39,263 nt of DNA from Holophagaceae bacterium (lineage in GTDB: Bacteria; Acidobacteriota; Holophagae; Holophagales; Holophagaceae), in contig JAJTBS010000007.1 of assembly GCA_021286765.1 (NCBI GenBank), positions 1 to 39,263 of the forward strand, written 5' to 3'. Shown piece after piece: positions 23,854 to 34,334 of the stretch; within the stretch, counting starts at the first letter, position 1, and every line of letters starts with the position of its first letter. The notes under the pieces were generated by a model. That model was given only the letters and a program-made list of their open reading frames with translations, was not told where the DNA came from and ran no database searches. Made by a program: the position numbers and the translations under genes.

Positions 23854-26800
23854 TCAGCTTCCGGGGGCGGGAACCGGGGCGCGCCGGGCCGCCCGGAAGC
23901 GCTCCCACCGCAGTCGCGCCCGGTCCATGTAGAGGTAGATGACGGGCGTGGTGTAGAGGGTGAGCAGCTGGCTGACCAGGAGGCCGCCCACGATGGCGAT
24001 GCCCAGGGGGCGCCGCAGCTCGGAGCCGGTGCCCATGCCGATGGCCAGGGGCAGGCCGCCCAGCAGGGCCGCCATGGTGGTCATGGTGATGGGCCGGAAG
24101 CGCAGGAGGCAGGCCTGGAAGATGGCCCGCTCCGGCGTGACGCCCTCGCGGCGCTCCACCTCGATGGCGAAGTCGATCATGAGGATGGCGTTCTTCTTCA
24201 CGATGCCGATGAGCAGGATAATGCCGATGAAGGCGATGACGCTGAGCTCGGTGCGGCAGGCCAGCAGGGCCAGCAGGGCGCCGACACCCGCCGAGGGCAG
24301 GGTGCTGAGGATCGTCAGCGGGTGAATGAGGCTTTCGTAGAGCATGCCCAGCACGATGTAGACCACCAGCAGCGCGGCCGCCACCAGGAGGGGCTGGTTG
24401 GCCAGGGAGGCCCGGAAGGCCTGGGCCGTGCCCATGTAGCTGCCGCGGATGGTGCCGGGCAGGTGGATCTCTTGCTCGGCCTTGTCGACGGCGGCCACGG
24501 CATCGCCCAGGGCCACGCCCAGGGGCAGGTTGAAGGAGAGGGTCACCGAGGGCAGCTGGCCCTGGTGGTTCACGGACAGGGCCGTGTTGCGCCGCTCCAG
24601 GGTGGTGAAGGCGCTCAGGGGCACCAGCTTGCCGGTGGTGGAGCGGACATAGGTGTGCCGAAGGCCGTCCGGTGTCTGCATGAAGGGCGAATCCACCTCC
24701 ATGACCACGTGGTACTGGTTCAGGGCGGTGTAGATGGTCGACACCTGCCGCTGGCCGAAGGCGTCGTAAAGCGTGTTGTCGATGGCCTGCGGGGTGATGC
24801 CCAGGCGCGAGGCCGTGGCCCGGTCAATGACCAGGGAGGCTTCCAGCCCCTTGTTCTGCAGATCCGAGTTCACATCCGTCAGCTGGGGGACCGTGCGGAG
24901 CTTCTGCAGCACCTTGGGGGCCCACTCGAAGAGCTCCCGGGCATCGTCGCCCTGGAGGGTGTACTGGTACTGGGTGGCGGAGGGGCGGCCGCCCAGGCGC
25001 AGGTCCTGCACCGGCTGCATGAAGAGGGTTCCGCCGACGATGTGGGCGGTCTTGCCGCGGAGGCGGGCGATGATCTGGTCCACCGTGTCCTTGCGCTGGT
25101 CATTGGGCTTGAGGGCCGCGAACATGCGGCCCGTATTGCCGCCGCCGATGAAGGCGGTGACATTCTCCACGGCCGGGTCGGCCTGCACGATGGCCACGTA
25201 CTGGGTCATGAGCCTCTCGAGGCCGGCGAAGGAGATGTCCTGGGCGGCCTGGATGGAGCCGGTGACGCGCCCTGTGTCCTGCTGGGGGAAGAAGCCCTTG
25301 GGGATGGCGATGTAGAGGCCCACGGTGGCGACCATGGTGCCGAGGGCGACGGCGAGCGTGGTCCTCTGATGGCGGAGCACCCAGGCCAGCGAGGCCTCGT
25401 AGTGGCCCATGATCCACTGGAAGATCCGCTCGCTGGCCTGGAAGACCCGCCCGTGCTTCTCCTCCGAGGCGGGGCGCAGGATCCGCGAGCACATCATGGG
25501 GGTGGTGGTGAGGGACACCACCATGGAGATCACGATGGCCACCGAGAGGGTGACCGCGAACTCCCGGAAGAGGCGGCCCACGATGCCGCCCATGAGCAGG
25601 ATGGGGATGAAGACGGCGATGAGCGAGATGCTGATGGAGATCACGGTGAAGCCGATCTCCTTGGCGCCGTGGAGGGCGGCCTCCATGGGCTGCATCCCGT
25701 TCTCCAGGTGCCGGGTGATGTTCTCCACCACCACGATGGCATCGTCCACCACGAAGCCTGTGGCCACCGTGAGCGCCATCAGGGACAGGTTGTCGATGGT
25801 GTAGCCCAGGAGGTACATGGCGCCGAAGGTCCCGATGAGCGAAATGGGCACGGCCACGCTGGGGATGAGTGTGGACCGGACGCTGCGGAGGAACACGAAG
25901 ACGACCAGGATCACCAGCAGGATGGAGATGGTCAGGGCCAGCTGCACGTCTTTCACCGAGGCGCGGATGGTGCGCGTGGCATCGATGAGCACGTTCAGAT
26001 CGATGGTGGGTGGCAGCGAGGCCTTCAACTGGGGAAGGAGGGCCTTCACCCGGTCCACGGTCTCGATGATGTTGGCGTCCGGCTGGCGGAAGATGGGCAC
26101 GATGATGGCCGGCAGCCCGTTGGAGAGGCCGCTGTTGCGGACGTTCTCCACGGAATCGGTGACCTGGGCGACGTCGGAGAGGCGGACCGCGCTGCCATTG
26201 CGGTAGCGGATGATGAGCGGCTGGTAGTCCGCGGCGCTCATCATCTGATCGGTGGTGGCGATGGACCAGGTGCTCTTGCCGTCGGTCAGATCGCCCTTGG
26301 GCCGGTTGAGGTTGGCGGCGGCGATGGCAAGGCGGACATCATCCAGGGCCAGTCCCTGGGCGTTCAGCAGCGCGGGGTTCACGTCCACCCGCACTCCCGG
26401 CAGAGCCCCGCCGAAGATGCCCACCTGGCCCACGCCCTGGACCTGCGACAGCTTCTGCTGCAGCAGGGTCGTGGCGATGTCGTACATGCGCTCCCGGGGA
26501 ATCAGCTTCGAAGTGAGGGACAGCAGCATGATCGGCGAGTCCGCCGGGTTCACCTTCCGGTACGAGGGGTTGTTCGGCAGGTTGGCGGGCAGGTCGCCCC
26601 GCGCGGCGTTGATGGCCGCCTGCACGTCGCGGCCCGCGGCGTCGATGTTGCGGCCCAGGTCGAACTGGAGGGTGATGCTGGTTCCACCCAGGGAGCTGGC
26701 CGAGGTCATCTCCGTGATGCCGGCGATGCGGCCGAACTGCCGTTCCAGGGGGGTGGCCACGGAGGAGGCCATGGTCTCGGGGCTGGCGCCGGGCAGGTTC

Positions 26801-26946
26801 GCGGAGACCTGGATGGTGGGGAACTCCACCTGGGGCAGGGGCGAGACGGGCAGGAACTGGTAGGCGATGGCGCCCAGCAGGGCCAGGGCCACCGTCAGCA
26901 GCGTCGTGGCCACCGGGCGGCGGATGAAGGGGGTGCTGATGCTCAT
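23854..26946 (-). CDS. mdtC: RND efflux inner-membrane subunit, MdtC-like
   Basis: A 1030-residue HAE1-type RND transporter with 12 expected membrane helices and two large periplasmic loops. The proton-relay aspartate pair of helix 4 is intact ([13 protein letters not shown]), as is the helix-10 lysine ([13 protein letters not shown]). The N terminus [18 protein letters not shown] and ending match MdtC/MdtB rather than AcrB. It overlaps the upstream paralogue by four bases (26946-26943, ATGA), the arrangement of mdtBC, whose products assemble as a B2C heterotrimer that exports bile salts, novobiocin and similar compounds in E. coli. The substrate here is unknown. A 30-base stretch near the 3' end is identical to one in mdtB. 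Confidence 0.92.
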   Translation of the reverse strand: MSISTPFIRRPVATTLLTVALALLGAIAYQFLPVSPLPQVEFPTIQVSANLPGASPETMASSVATPLERQFGRIAGITEMTSASSLGGTSITLQFDLGRNIDAAGRDVQAAINAARGDLPANLPNNPSYRKVNPADSPIMLLSLTSKLIPRERMYDIATTLLQQKLSQVQGVGQVGIFGGALPGVRVDVNPALLNAQGLALDDVRLAIAAANLNRPKGDLTDGKSTWSIATTDQMMSAADYQPLIIRYRNGSAVRLSDVAQVTDSVENVRNSGLSNGLPAIIVPIFRQPDANIIETVDRVKALLPQLKASLPPTIDLNVLIDATRTIRASVKDVQLALTISILLVILVVFVFLRSVRSTLIPSVAVPISLIGTFGAMYLLGYTIDNLSLMALTVATGFVVDDAIVVVENITRHLENGMQPMEAALHGAKEIGFTVISISISLIAVFIPILLMGGIVGRLFREFAVTLSVAIVISMVVSLTTTPMMCSRILRPASEEKHGRVFQASERIFQWIMGHYEASLAWVLRHQRTTLAVALGTMVATVGLYIAIPKGFFPQQDTGRVTGSIQAAQDISFAGLERLMTQYVAIVQADPAVENVTAFIGGGNTGRMFAALKPNDQRKDTVDQIIARLRGKTAHIVGGTLFMQPVQDLRLGGRPSATQYQYTLQGDDARELFEWAPKVLQKLRTVPQLTDVNSDLQNKGLEASLVIDRATASRLGITPQAIDNTLYDAFGQRQVSTIYTALNQYHVVMEVDSPFMQTPDGLRHTYVRSTTGKLVPLSAFTTLERRNTALSVNHQGQLPSVTLSFNLPLGVALGDAVAAVDKAEQEIHLPGTIRGSYMGTAQAFRASLANQPLLVAAALLVVYIVLGMLYESLIHPLTILSTLPSAGVGALLALLACRTELSVIAFIGIILLIGIVKKNAILMIDFAIEVERREGVTPERAIFQACLLRFRPITMTTMAALLGGLPLAIGMGTGSELRRPLGIAIVGGLLVSQLLTLYTTPVIYLYMDRARLRWERFRAARRAPVPAPGS

Positions 26947-29900
26947 GGTTCCTGCGCCGCAGGCACAGCTTCTCCCGCGCCTCGCCGGCGGCGCACGCGC
27001 CTGGCGAGCCGATCAAAGGCGAGGTAGATGACGGGCGTGGTGTAGAGGGTTAGCACCTGGCTGAAGATGAGTCCGCCCACGATGACGATGCCCAGGGGGC
27101 GGCGCAGCTCGGCGCCCACGCCGCTGCCCAGGGCCAGGGGGACGCCGCCCAGCATGGCCGCCATGGTGGTCATGATGATGGGCCGGAAGCGCAGCAGGGA
27201 GGCCTGGTAGATGGCTTCCTCCGGCGGCAGGCCGCCCTTGCGCTCGGCCTCCAGGGCGAAGTCGATCATCATGATGGCGTTCTTCTCGACGATGCCGATG
27301 AGCAGGATGATGCCGATGAGGGCGATGACGCTGAAATCCGTGCGGCAGAGCATGAGCGAGAGCAGGGCGCCCACCCCCGCCGAGGGCAGCGTGGAGAGTA
27401 TCGTGACGGGGTGGATGTAGCTTTCGTACAGCACGCCCAGCAGGATGTAGACCGTCAGCACCGCCGCGAGGATGAGCAGGGGCGTGTTCGTCAGCGAGGC
27501 CCCGAAGGCCTGGGCCGTGCCCTGGAAGCCGGCCTTGATGCTGGGGGGCAGGTCCAGCTCCTGGCGGGCCTGGTTCACGGCCTTCACCGCATCGCCCAGG
27601 GAGACGCTGGGCGCCAGGTTGAAGGACACGGTGGCCGTGGGGAACTGCCCCTGGTGGTTGATGGCCAAGGGGGCGGTCACGGACTCGAAGCGGGTGAAGG
27701 CGCTGAGGGGCACGGAGCCCCCGGAGGCCGAGCGCACGTAGATGCTCTGCAGGTCCTCGGGCCGCTGGTACTGGCCGGGCCGGGCCTCCAGCACCACCCG
27801 GTACTGGTTCAGCTGGGTGAACATGGTGGAGATCTGGCGCTGGCCGAAGGCATCGTAGAGCGCGTCGTCCAGCATCTGGGGCGTGATGCCGAGGCGGGAG
27901 GCCGTGGTGCGGTCGAGGGTGACCCGCACCTGGAGCCCGGCATTCTGCTGGTCGCTGGCCACATCCCGCAACTCGGGGAGGGCCGAGAGCCGGGTCACGA
28001 AGCGGGGCACCCACTCGCCCAGCTCCTTCGCGTCTGCATCCTCCAGGGTGTACTGGTACTGGGTGCGGCTGACGCGGTCTTCCACCGTGAGGTCCTGCAC
28101 GGGCTGCAGGTAGAGCCGGATGCCCTCCACCTTCGCCAGTTGGGGCTGGAGCCGGTGGATGACCTCGCTGGCGCTGAGGCCGCGCTCGTCGAGCGGCTTC
28201 AGGTTGATCTGGATGCGGCCGCTGTTGAGGGTGGTGTTGGTGCCGTCGATGCCGATGAAGGAGGAGAGGCTCGCCACGGCCGGATCCTTGAGGATCTCCG
28301 TGGAGATTGCCTGCTGGCGTTCGGCCATGGCGGCGAATGAGACCGTCTGGGGTCCTTCGGAGATGCCGAGGATGACGCCCGTGTCCTGCACCGGGAAGAA
28401 ACCCTTGGGAACGGCGATGTAGAGCAGCACAGTGGAGGCCAGGGTGGCCACCGCCACAAGCAGCGTGCCGGTCTGGTGCTGGAGCACCCAGGTGAGGGTC
28501 CGACCGTAGAAGGCGATGATGCGCTGGAAGATGCGTTCCGAGGACTGGTAGAAGCGACCCTGGTCCTCGGGGGGCGTGTGCTTCAGCAGCTTGGCGCACA
28601 TCATGGGCGTCAGCGTCAGGGAAACCACCGCCGACACCAGGATGGTGACGCTGAGGGTGACGGCGAACTCACGGAAGAGCCGACCCACGATATCGCCCAT
28701 GAACAGCAGGGGGATGAGCACGGCGATGAGCGAGACCGTCAGCGAGAGGATGGTGAAGCCGATCTGCTCCGAACCCTTCAGCGCGGCCTGAAGGGGCGAC
28801 TCGCCCTCCTCGATGTAGCGCATGATGTTCTCGATCATCACGATGGCGTCGTCCACCACGAAGCCCGTGGAGATGGTGAGCGCCATGAGCGTGAGGTTGT
28901 TCAGGCTGTAGCCCAGCAGGTACATCACCCCGAAGGTGCCTACCAGGGAGAGGGGCACGGCCACGCTGGGGATGATGGTGGCGGCCAGGGTCCGCAGGAA
29001 GAGGAAGATGACCATCACCACCAAGGCGATGGTGAGCATCAGCTCGAACTCCACGTCCTCCACGGAGGCGCGGATGGTGACGGTGCGATCGGTGAGCACC
29101 GTCAGCTCCACGGCGGCGGGCAGGGAGCTCCGCAGCTGGGGCATCAGGTCCTTCACCCGGTCCACCACAGCGATGATGTTGGCCCCGGGCTGGCGCTGGA
29201 TGTTGAGGATGACCGCCGGCACCTGGGCGGTCTGGTCCACGGCCACGGAGGGGATGGCCTTCTCGCTGGGCTGGCCCGTGCCCATCCAGGCGGCCAGGCG
29301 GGCGTTCTCCACGTCGTCGCTGACCGTGGCGATCTCGGCGATGGTGACGGGGGCGCCGTTCTTGTAGGCCACGATGAGGGGCCGGTAGTCGTCGCTGGTG
29401 AGCAGCTGGTCGTTGGCGCCGATGGCATAGGCCTGGCGCAACCCGTCGAAGCTGCCCTTGGCCTGGTTCACGTTGCTGGCGGCCACGGCGGTGCGGACAT
29501 CACCCAGGGTGAGCCCCTTGGCGGCCAGGGCCGCAGGATTGGCCTGGATGCGGACCGCGGGTTTCTGCCCGCCGCTGATGCTCACGAGACCCACCCCGGG
29601 CAGCTGGGAGATCTTCTGGGCCAGGCGCGTATCGGCGAAGTCCTCGACCTTGGAGAGCGGCAGGCTCTTGGAGGTGAGCGCCAGCGTGAGGATGGGCGCA
29701 TCAGCCGGATTGATCTTGCTGTAGATGGGTGGATTGGGGAGGTCGCGGGGCAGGTAGGTGCCGGCCGCGTTCACGGCGGCCTGGACCTGCTGTTCCGCCA
29801 CATCGATGTTGAGGTCCAGCACGAACTGCAGGGTGATGACCGAACTGCCACCGGAGCTTGTGGAGGACATGCGGTTCAGGCCCGGCAGCTGGCCGAACTG

Positions 29901-30107
29901 GCGCTCCAAGGGGGCGGTGATGGCCGAGGCCATGACATCCGGGCTGGCGCCTGGGTAGAAGGTGACCACCTGGATGGTGGGGTAGTCCACCTGGGGCAGG
30001 GCGGAGACAGGCAGCTGGCGGAAGGCCAGGAGGCCCACCAGCAGCAGCCCCGCCATCAGCAGCGAGGTGGCGATGGGCCGGAGGATGAAGGGCTTGGAGG
30101 GATTCAA
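26943..30107 (-). CDS. mdtB: RND efflux inner-membrane subunit, MdtB-like
   Basis: A 1054-residue HAE1-type RND transporter, paralogous to the next gene. I place the start at TTG 30107, giving [19 protein letters not shown] at the membrane entry; GGGG lies seven bases upstream, and the 22 residues further upstream are shadow over the end of mdtA. The helix-4 pair is present ([13 protein letters not shown]), as is the helix-10 lysine ([13 protein letters not shown]). It lies four bases after mdtA and overlaps mdtC by four, so translation of all three is coupled. Two adjacent RND genes after one adaptor is the mdtABC layout. Neither this nor the adjacent genes supplies an outer-membrane channel. 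Confidence 0.92.
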   Translation of the reverse strand: MNPSKPFILRPIATSLLMAGLLLVGLLAFRQLPVSALPQVDYPTIQVVTFYPGASPDVMASAITAPLERQFGQLPGLNRMSSTSSGGSSVITLQFVLDLNIDVAEQQVQAAVNAAGTYLPRDLPNPPIYSKINPADAPILTLALTSKSLPLSKVEDFADTRLAQKISQLPGVGLVSISGGQKPAVRIQANPAALAAKGLTLGDVRTAVAASNVNQAKGSFDGLRQAYAIGANDQLLTSDDYRPLIVAYKNGAPVTIAEIATVSDDVENARLAAWMGTGQPSEKAIPSVAVDQTAQVPAVILNIQRQPGANIIAVVDRVKDLMPQLRSSLPAAVELTVLTDRTVTIRASVEDVEFELMLTIALVVMVIFLFLRTLAATIIPSVAVPLSLVGTFGVMYLLGYSLNNLTLMALTISTGFVVDDAIVMIENIMRYIEEGESPLQAALKGSEQIGFTILSLTVSLIAVLIPLLFMGDIVGRLFREFAVTLSVTILVSAVVSLTLTPMMCAKLLKHTPPEDQGRFYQSSERIFQRIIAFYGRTLTWVLQHQTGTLLVAVATLASTVLLYIAVPKGFFPVQDTGVILGISEGPQTVSFAAMAERQQAISTEILKDPAVASLSSFIGIDGTNTTLNSGRIQINLKPLDERGLSASEVIHRLQPQLAKVEGIRLYLQPVQDLTVEDRVSRTQYQYTLEDADAKELGEWVPRFVTRLSALPELRDVASDQQNAGLQVRVTLDRTTASRLGITPQMLDDALYDAFGQRQISTMFTQLNQYRVVLEARPGQYQRPEDLQSIYVRSASGGSVPLSAFTRFESVTAPLAINHQGQFPTATVSFNLAPSVSLGDAVKAVNQARQELDLPPSIKAGFQGTAQAFGASLTNTPLLILAAVLTVYILLGVLYESYIHPVTILSTLPSAGVGALLSLMLCRTDFSVIALIGIILLIGIVEKNAIMMIDFALEAERKGGLPPEEAIYQASLLRFRPIIMTTMAAMLGGVPLALGSGVGAELRRPLGIVIVGGLIFSQVLTLYTTPVIYLAFDRLARRVRRRRGAGEAVPAAQEP

Positions 30108-30111
30108 ACGA

Positions 30112-31296
30112 TCACCCCTTGGCGCCGGCAGCCTTGGGCAGGGCGACCTTGCTGCCAGGACGCAGCTTCTCAAGGCCGTCGATGACGATGGTCTCGCCGC
30201 CGGCGAGCCCCTTGACCACGGCGGATTCGTCGCCGTCCGTGCCCTGCACCTCGACGATGCGGAGGTCCACGGTGCTGTCGGGCTTCACCACGTAGAGGAA
30301 GGCCCCCTGCGGCCCGCGCTGGATGGCGGCCGTGGGCACGATGACCACGCCGCGCAGCGTGTCCACGAGGAGCTGGGCGTTCACGAACTGATTGGGGAAG
30401 AGAACACGATCCTCGTTGGCGAAGAGGGCTTTGAGCCGCACGGTGCCCGTGGCGGTGTCCACCTGGTTGTCGATGGCCGAGAGGGACCCCTGGGCGAGGC
30501 GGGACTTGAGATCCCGGTCCCAGGCCTCCACCGGCAGCTTCCCATTCTTGGCATTCTGGCTGAGCACCTTCTGGATGCTGTCGGCGGGTACGGCGAAAAC
30601 CACATTGATGGGCTGGACGGGGGCGATGGTGGCAAGGCCGTTGGCATCGGTGGCGCGGATCATGTTGCCGACATCCACCAGCCGCAGCCCCACCCGGCCC
30701 GCGATGGGCGCGGTGATGCGGCTGTAGACGAGGTTGAGCTTGGCGCTTTCCACCTGGGCCTGGTCGGACTTGAGGGCCGCCTCGTACTGGGCCACGGCAC
30801 TGCTCTGGGTGTCCAGCTGCTGCCGCGAGATGATGCCCTGCTGCACAAGGCCCTGCAGGCGCCTCAGGTCGGCGGCGGCGTTCTGGAAAGCCGCCTGGTC
30901 CTTGGCGAACTGGCCCTCGGCCTGCATGAGCTGCACCTGGAAGGGCCTGGGATCGATCTCGGCCAACAAGTCGCCTTGGCGGACCATCTGGCCCTCGGTG
31001 AAGGCGATGCGCACCAGTTGGCCATCCACCCGGCTCTTCACGGTGACGCTGTTCAGCGCGGTGACCGTGCCGAGGCCCGTGAGGTGGACCGCCATATCTC
31101 CCTTGCGGGCCTGGGCCACGGCCACGGGGACGGGCCGTCCGGCGGCATTGGCGGCAGGGTCTTTCTTCCCTCCCCGGCCGAGGAGGAACCATCCGCCCAG
31201 CAGGACGGCTCCGCCGATGGCCCAGGGGCGCCAGCCGCGCAGGAGGGCCGGCCGGTTGGCGGCCTGTTCAGGGTGAGTGGCTTCAGAAGTGGTCAT
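30112..31296 (-). CDS. mdtA: RND periplasmic adaptor (membrane fusion protein), MdtA-like
   Basis: A 394-residue adaptor that links the RND pump to an outer-membrane channel. The ATG at 31296 ([11 protein letters not shown]) is chosen because the longer frame upstream runs into the hydrolase gene. One membrane anchor (about 22-42) is followed by the barrel-sandwich half-motif [23 protein letters not shown], the helical hairpin (about 120-180; [19 protein letters not shown]), the second half-motif [21 protein letters not shown], and the beta-barrel and membrane-proximal domains. It has no lipoprotein cysteine, so it is anchored by the N-terminal helix. It follows the hydrolase gene by 26 bases and precedes mdtB by four. 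Confidence 0.92.
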   Translation of the reverse strand: MTTSEATHPEQAANRPALLRGWRPWAIGGAVLLGGWFLLGRGGKKDPAANAAGRPVPVAVAQARKGDMAVHLTGLGTVTALNSVTVKSRVDGQLVRIAFTEGQMVRQGDLLAEIDPRPFQVQLMQAEGQFAKDQAAFQNAAADLRRLQGLVQQGIISRQQLDTQSSAVAQYEAALKSDQAQVESAKLNLVYSRITAPIAGRVGLRLVDVGNMIRATDANGLATIAPVQPINVVFAVPADSIQKVLSQNAKNGKLPVEAWDRDLKSRLAQGSLSAIDNQVDTATGTVRLKALFANEDRVLFPNQFVNAQLLVDTLRGVVIVPTAAIQRGPQGAFLYVVKPDSTVDLRIVEVQGTDGDESAVVKGLAGGETIVIDGLEKLRPGSKVALPKAAGAKG

Positions 31297-31322
31297 GGGG
31301 AATCCAGGGTATTGAGCGGGGT

Positions 31323-32246
31323 TCAGGGACGGGCGACGCGGCCGGGGCCCCTGCCCGAGGCCACGGCGAAGAGGGTCTCCCAGGTGACGAAATCCGCTCG
31401 GGGCTTCCATTCCGGCCAGGCGGTCCCATCGAAGGAGGCGGCCAGCGCGGCGGCATCCTTGGTGGGGTTGGCTTTCACGTGGGTCTGCACGGCCTGGAGG
31501 AAGTCACGGTAGCGGCGAAGCTCCTTCGTGCCGCACACGGAGCCGTGGCCGGGGATGATGCGGGCGCCCTCAGGCAGCCAGGAGGCCACCGACGAGATCT
31601 GGGCGACGAGGCCGTCGAAGGTGCCCCCGCTCTCCACGTCGATGTAGGGCAGCATGCCCAGGAAGAACAGATCGCCCATGTGCATCACGAGCGCCGATGG
31701 GATTCCCACGATGACATCTCCATCCGTGTGGCCGGGCCCCATGTGCAGCAGGTGGATCTCCGTGTCATCCAGGTGCAGGTTCAGGCGGGCCCGCTCCTTG
31801 GCATCCTCCGAGCCAAGGGCCAGTTCGGGCAGACCCCCCCGCTTGGCGGGTTCGAGCTTGGCCTGGGCGAGCACCATGCGCCTGCGGACATTGGCGTGGG
31901 CGATGATGGCCGACACCTGCTTCTCCAGCACCACGTTGCCCCCCACGTGATCCGGGTGGCCGTGGGTGTTGATGAGGTACTTGATGGGCTTGTCCGTGAC
32001 GGTGCGCACCGCTTCGAGGAGGCCGGGCACCAGGCGCTCGAACTGGTCATCGATGAGCACGGCGTGCTTCGCGGTTACGATGAGACCGATGTTCCCGCCT
32101 TGGCCGAAGATGCAGTAGATGTTCTCGGCGACCTTTTCCACCTTGTGGACTTTGGGGGCATCCGCCGGCGCGGCCTGGTGCTTGGCGTGGGCGCCCAGTG
32201 GGACGCCCAGGGCCAGTGCGAGGATGAGGGCTGCTGAAACACGCAT
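31323..32246 (-). CDS. Periplasmic metallo-beta-lactamase-fold hydrolase
   Basis: A 307-residue protein with a signal peptide (MRVSAALILALALGVPLGAHA, cleavage near residue 21). The full set of zinc ligands is visible: H95-G-H97-P-D99-H100, H173 (GPGHTDGD), D192 (MGDLFF) and H234 (IPGHGS). The bridging aspartate D192 is a feature of glyoxalase II/lactonase-type hydrolases, so it is probably not a classic beta-lactamase. Related periplasmic proteins are described as SoxH-like or quinoprotein-relay hydrolases. GGAGGT precedes ATG 32246 by four bases, a strong ribosome site. It lies 55 bases after marR and 26 bases before mdtA, which suggests it acts on the same class of toxic compound as the pump. 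The substrate is unknown. Confidence 0.87.
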   Translation of the reverse strand: MRVSAALILALALGVPLGAHAKHQAAPADAPKVHKVEKVAENIYCIFGQGGNIGLIVTAKHAVLIDDQFERLVPGLLEAVRTVTDKPIKYLINTHGHPDHVGGNVVLEKQVSAIIAHANVRRRMVLAQAKLEPAKRGGLPELALGSEDAKERARLNLHLDDTEIHLLHMGPGHTDGDVIVGIPSALVMHMGDLFFLGMLPYIDVESGGTFDGLVAQISSVASWLPEGARIIPGHGSVCGTKELRRYRDFLQAVQTHVKANPTKDAAALAASFDGTAWPEWKPRADFVTWETLFAVASGRGPGRVARP

Positions 32247-32301
32247 GGCACCTCCGGAGGCAGGAACGGGAAGAGGCTTTCGGCCGGAAATCGAGGGCGG
32301 A

Positions 32302-32775
32302 TCAGGAAGCCGCGGAGGCAGGATCCGTGGAGAGCTCGTCCAGGTTGGCGATCATGACAAGGAGGCCCTCCCGCAGCACCGCTTGCTGGTCGGGGCTCAG
32401 GCCCTGCACCAGGCTGGCACGGATTCCGGCCACGATCTGCTGGAGCTCCTGGGCCATGGGCAGCGCCTCGGGCGTCAGGTTGATGAGGATGCGCCGGCCG
32501 TGCCGGGGATCCGGCTGAGTACGCAGAAGGCCCCGGCCCACCAGGGCCTTCACCACTCGGCTGGCGGTGGGATCGTCCATCCAGGTCTGCTGGGCGAGGG
32601 GGTGCAGTGAGGAGGGGCCGTGCTCGAGGAGGACCAGCATGACCCAGGACTGCTGGATCGTGAGGCCGTAGGGGACGAGGCGTGCGCCCACCACGTGCTT
32701 CAGGCGCCGGCGCACCGCGGCGGCGAGGGTGCCGAGGCCGGCCTGGGTGAGGGTATCGGGCATGGGTTCTTGCAT
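32302..32775 (-). CDS. MarR-family transcriptional regulator
   Basis: A 157-residue winged-helix regulator of the MarR family, the usual ligand-released repressors of efflux genes. Visible are the dimerisation helices at both ends, the helix-turn-helix (LHPLAQQTWMDDPTASRVVKALVGRGLL) and the wing with the family's conserved D-x-R-x-G-R-R (DPRHGRRILINLTPEA). I choose ATG 32775; TTG 32781 and ATG 32763 are in frame and possible. A perfect palindrome spans the start and a good promoter lies just upstream, which points to autoregulation. It heads the hydrolase-mdtABC run and probably represses it. The rhlE gene ends 55 bases upstream on the same strand. Confidence 0.9.
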   Translation of the reverse strand: MQEPMPDTLTQAGLGTLAAAVRRRLKHVVGARLVPYGLTIQQSWVMLVLLEHGPSSLHPLAQQTWMDDPTASRVVKALVGRGLLRTQPDPRHGRRILINLTPEALPMAQELQQIVAGIRASLVQGLSPDQQAVLREGLLVMIANLDELSTDPASAAS

Positions 32776-32784
32776 AAGCAAGAA
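32767..32784. promoter_or_regulatory. Candidate MarR operator (7-4-7 palindrome)
   Basis: TTCTTGC, spacer ATAA, GCAAGAA: a perfect inverted repeat of 18 bases, the usual size of a MarR-family operator. It covers the marR start codon and touches the last base of the predicted -10 box, so bound repressor would block the transcription start. I did not see a second copy upstream of the hydrolase gene, which agrees with a single regulated promoter ahead of marR. Confidence 0.7.
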
Positions 32785-32812
32785 TCCTGGGGCCTTTCAA
32801 GCCTCGCGTCAA
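32784..32812 (-). promoter_or_regulatory. Candidate sigma-70 promoter of the marR-mdtABC run
   Basis: On the minus strand TTGACG (32812-32807; five of six matches to the -35 consensus) is followed after exactly 17 bases by CAGGAT (32789-32784; three of six, including the conserved second A and final T). The expected transcription start is near 32777, about two bases from ATG 32775, so the marR message may be nearly leaderless or begin translation at ATG 32763. Confidence 0.55.
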
Positions 32813-32830
32813 GTGGTATAGAGGTCTGAC

Positions 32831-34126
32831 CTATTTCCCGCGGGCTCCGGGGCGGGAGGGGTGACGGCCCCGCTCTCCGCGGGGCGCTGGAGCTGAGCCG
32901 CCGCGGGCGGGGCGGGCCGGGCCTCGACCGCGGCCACCGCCGCCCTGCCGGCCGTTCTGGATGGGCTCGGCGGGGATGCTGGGGTCGGGGGCGTAACCCG
33001 GGACGATGTCCTTGGGCAGCTCCTTCCGCAGCAGCTTCTCGATGTCCTTCAGCAGGCCCTTTTCGTCCACGCAGACCAGGGAGAGGGCCTCGCCCTCGCT
33101 GCCGGCGCGGCCCGTGCGGCCGATGCGGTGGATGTAGTCCTCGGGCACCTGGGGCAGCTCATAGTTGACCACGTGGGGCAGCTGATCGATGTCCAGTCCG
33201 CGGGCGGCGATGTCCGTGGCGACCAGGACGCGCACCGCGCCCTTCTTGAAGTCCTCGAGCGCCTTGATGCGCTGGGGTTGGCTCTTGTTGCCGTGGATGG
33301 CCATGGAGCTGATGCCGTCCTTGTCGAGCTGCTCAGAGAGGCGGTTGGCGCCGTGCTTGGTTCGGGTGAAGACCAGCACCTGCTCCAGCTTGCGGCTGGT
33401 GATCAGGTGGGCCAGCAGGTGGCGCTTGCGCTCCCGGTCCACGGGGTGCACCACCTGGCGGACCAGCTCGGCGGCGGTGTTCTGGGGCGTGATCTGCACC
33501 GAGGCGGGGTTTCTCAGGAACTGGGCAGCCAGCTGCTTGATCTCGTCCGTGAAGGTGGCCGAGAAGAGCAGAGTCTGCCGCTGCTTCGGCAGCAGGGTGA
33601 TGATCTTCTGGATGTCCCGGATGAAGCCCATGTCGAGCATGCGGTCGGCCTCGTCCAGCACCAGGATCTCCAGCTGGCTGAAGTTCAGGTTGCCCTGCTG
33701 GTGGTGGTCCAGGAGGCGGCCGGGCGTGGCGACGAGGATCTCGACACCGGCGCGCAGGGCCTTGGTCTGGGGGTTGATGTTCACGCCGCCGAAGATGGTG
33801 GTGGAGCGCAGGGGGATGTATTTCCCGTAGGTGCGGACGCTCTCCTCCACCTGCATGGCCAGCTCGCGGGTGGGTGTGAGGATGAGGGCGCGGATGGGGT
33901 GGCGCGCGGGCGAGGCCGAACTGCTGGCCTGGGGCGCCAGGCGCTGCAGCAGGGGCAGGGTGAAGCCGGCGGTCTTGCCGGTGCCGGTCTGAGCGCGGCC
34001 CATGAGGTCGCGGCCCTCCAGCACGAGGGGGATCGCCTGGGCCTGGATGGGGGTGGGGGACTCGTAGCCCTGCTCGCGTACGGCGCGCAGAAGCTCGGGC
34101 AGCAGCCCGAGGGATTCGAAGGACAT
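32831..34126 (-). CDS. rhlE: DEAD-box RNA helicase, RhlE-like
   Basis: A 431-residue ATP-dependent RNA helicase for ribosome assembly or RNA turnover. The motifs in order are the Q motif with [10 protein letters not shown], Walker [58 protein letters not shown] and [10 protein letters not shown]. The C-terminal tail (about 385-431) is rich in Gly, Arg and Pro ([16 protein letters not shown]), typical of RhlE-type helicases and likely to bind RNA non-specifically. ATG 34126 has CAGGAG five bases upstream. A candidate promoter lies at 34273-34245, leaving a leader of roughly 110 bases; long leaders are common in cold-responsive helicase genes. It is divergent from the TonB receptor. Confidence 0.93.
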   Translation of the reverse strand: MSFESLGLLPELLRAVREQGYESPTPIQAQAIPLVLEGRDLMGRAQTGTGKTAGFTLPLLQRLAPQASSSASPARHPIRALILTPTRELAMQVEESVRTYGKYIPLRSTTIFGGVNINPQTKALRAGVEILVATPGRLLDHHQQGNLNFSQLEILVLDEADRMLDMGFIRDIQKIITLLPKQRQTLLFSATFTDEIKQLAAQFLRNPASVQITPQNTAAELVRQVVHPVDRERKRHLLAHLITSRKLEQVLVFTRTKHGANRLSEQLDKDGISSMAIHGNKSQPQRIKALEDFKKGAVRVLVATDIAARGLDIDQLPHVVNYELPQVPEDYIHRIGRTGRAGSEGEALSLVCVDEKGLLKDIEKLLRKELPKDIVPGYAPDPSIPAEPIQNGRQGGGGRGRGPARPARGGSAPAPRGERGRHPSRPGARGK

Positions 34127-34244
34127 GATCGCTCCTGAAGGGGCCCGCCCACGGAATGCATCCGGGGGCCCGGTCAGGGCGAAAAGGGACGTTCGGACTG
34201 AGAAGAGGCGGAGACCGGGGGTCGCCTGCGATCACGAAGGCCTT

Positions 34245-34273
34245 ACCTTACCACAGCAGTCAGGATTTGTCGA
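34245..34273 (-). promoter_or_regulatory. Candidate sigma-70 promoter of rhlE
   Basis: On the minus strand TCGACA (34273-34268; five of six matches) and TAAGGT (34250-34245; T1, A2 and T6 match) are separated by exactly 17 bases. This places the transcript start about 110 bases before the rhlE ATG. Confidence 0.45.
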
Positions 34274-34314
34274 AACGGGCAGCGGCCTGCGGCGGTTCTT
34301 CCCGGGCGGGTATC

Positions 34315-34334
34315 GTCACAAAAGTGTCACAAAA
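34315..34334 (+). repeat. Tandem GTCACAAAA direct repeat upstream of the TonB receptor
   Basis: GTCACAAAA occurs at 34315-34323 and again at 34326-34334, an 11-base period that puts both copies on the same face of the helix. Such tandem sites commonly bind response regulators or activators just upstream of a promoter. The repeats sit in an AT-richer patch 174 bases before the receptor ATG. Confidence 0.5.

Noticed and set aside
23761..27027. 1088-codon plus-strand frame antisense to mdtC
   Set aside because: The translation is a His/Gly/Gln/Asp-rich string with no domain, while the minus strand encodes a complete RND transporter. It is an artefact of GC-rich codon usage.
28476..30185. 569-codon plus-strand frame antisense to mdtB
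   Set aside because: It is compositionally biased and domain-free, and lies opposite an intact transporter gene.
31323..32246. Annotation of the MBL-fold protein as a class B3 beta-lactamase
   Set aside because: The bridging aspartate D192 in MGDLFF is a mark of glyoxalase II/lactonase-type hydrolases and is not expected in beta-lactamases.
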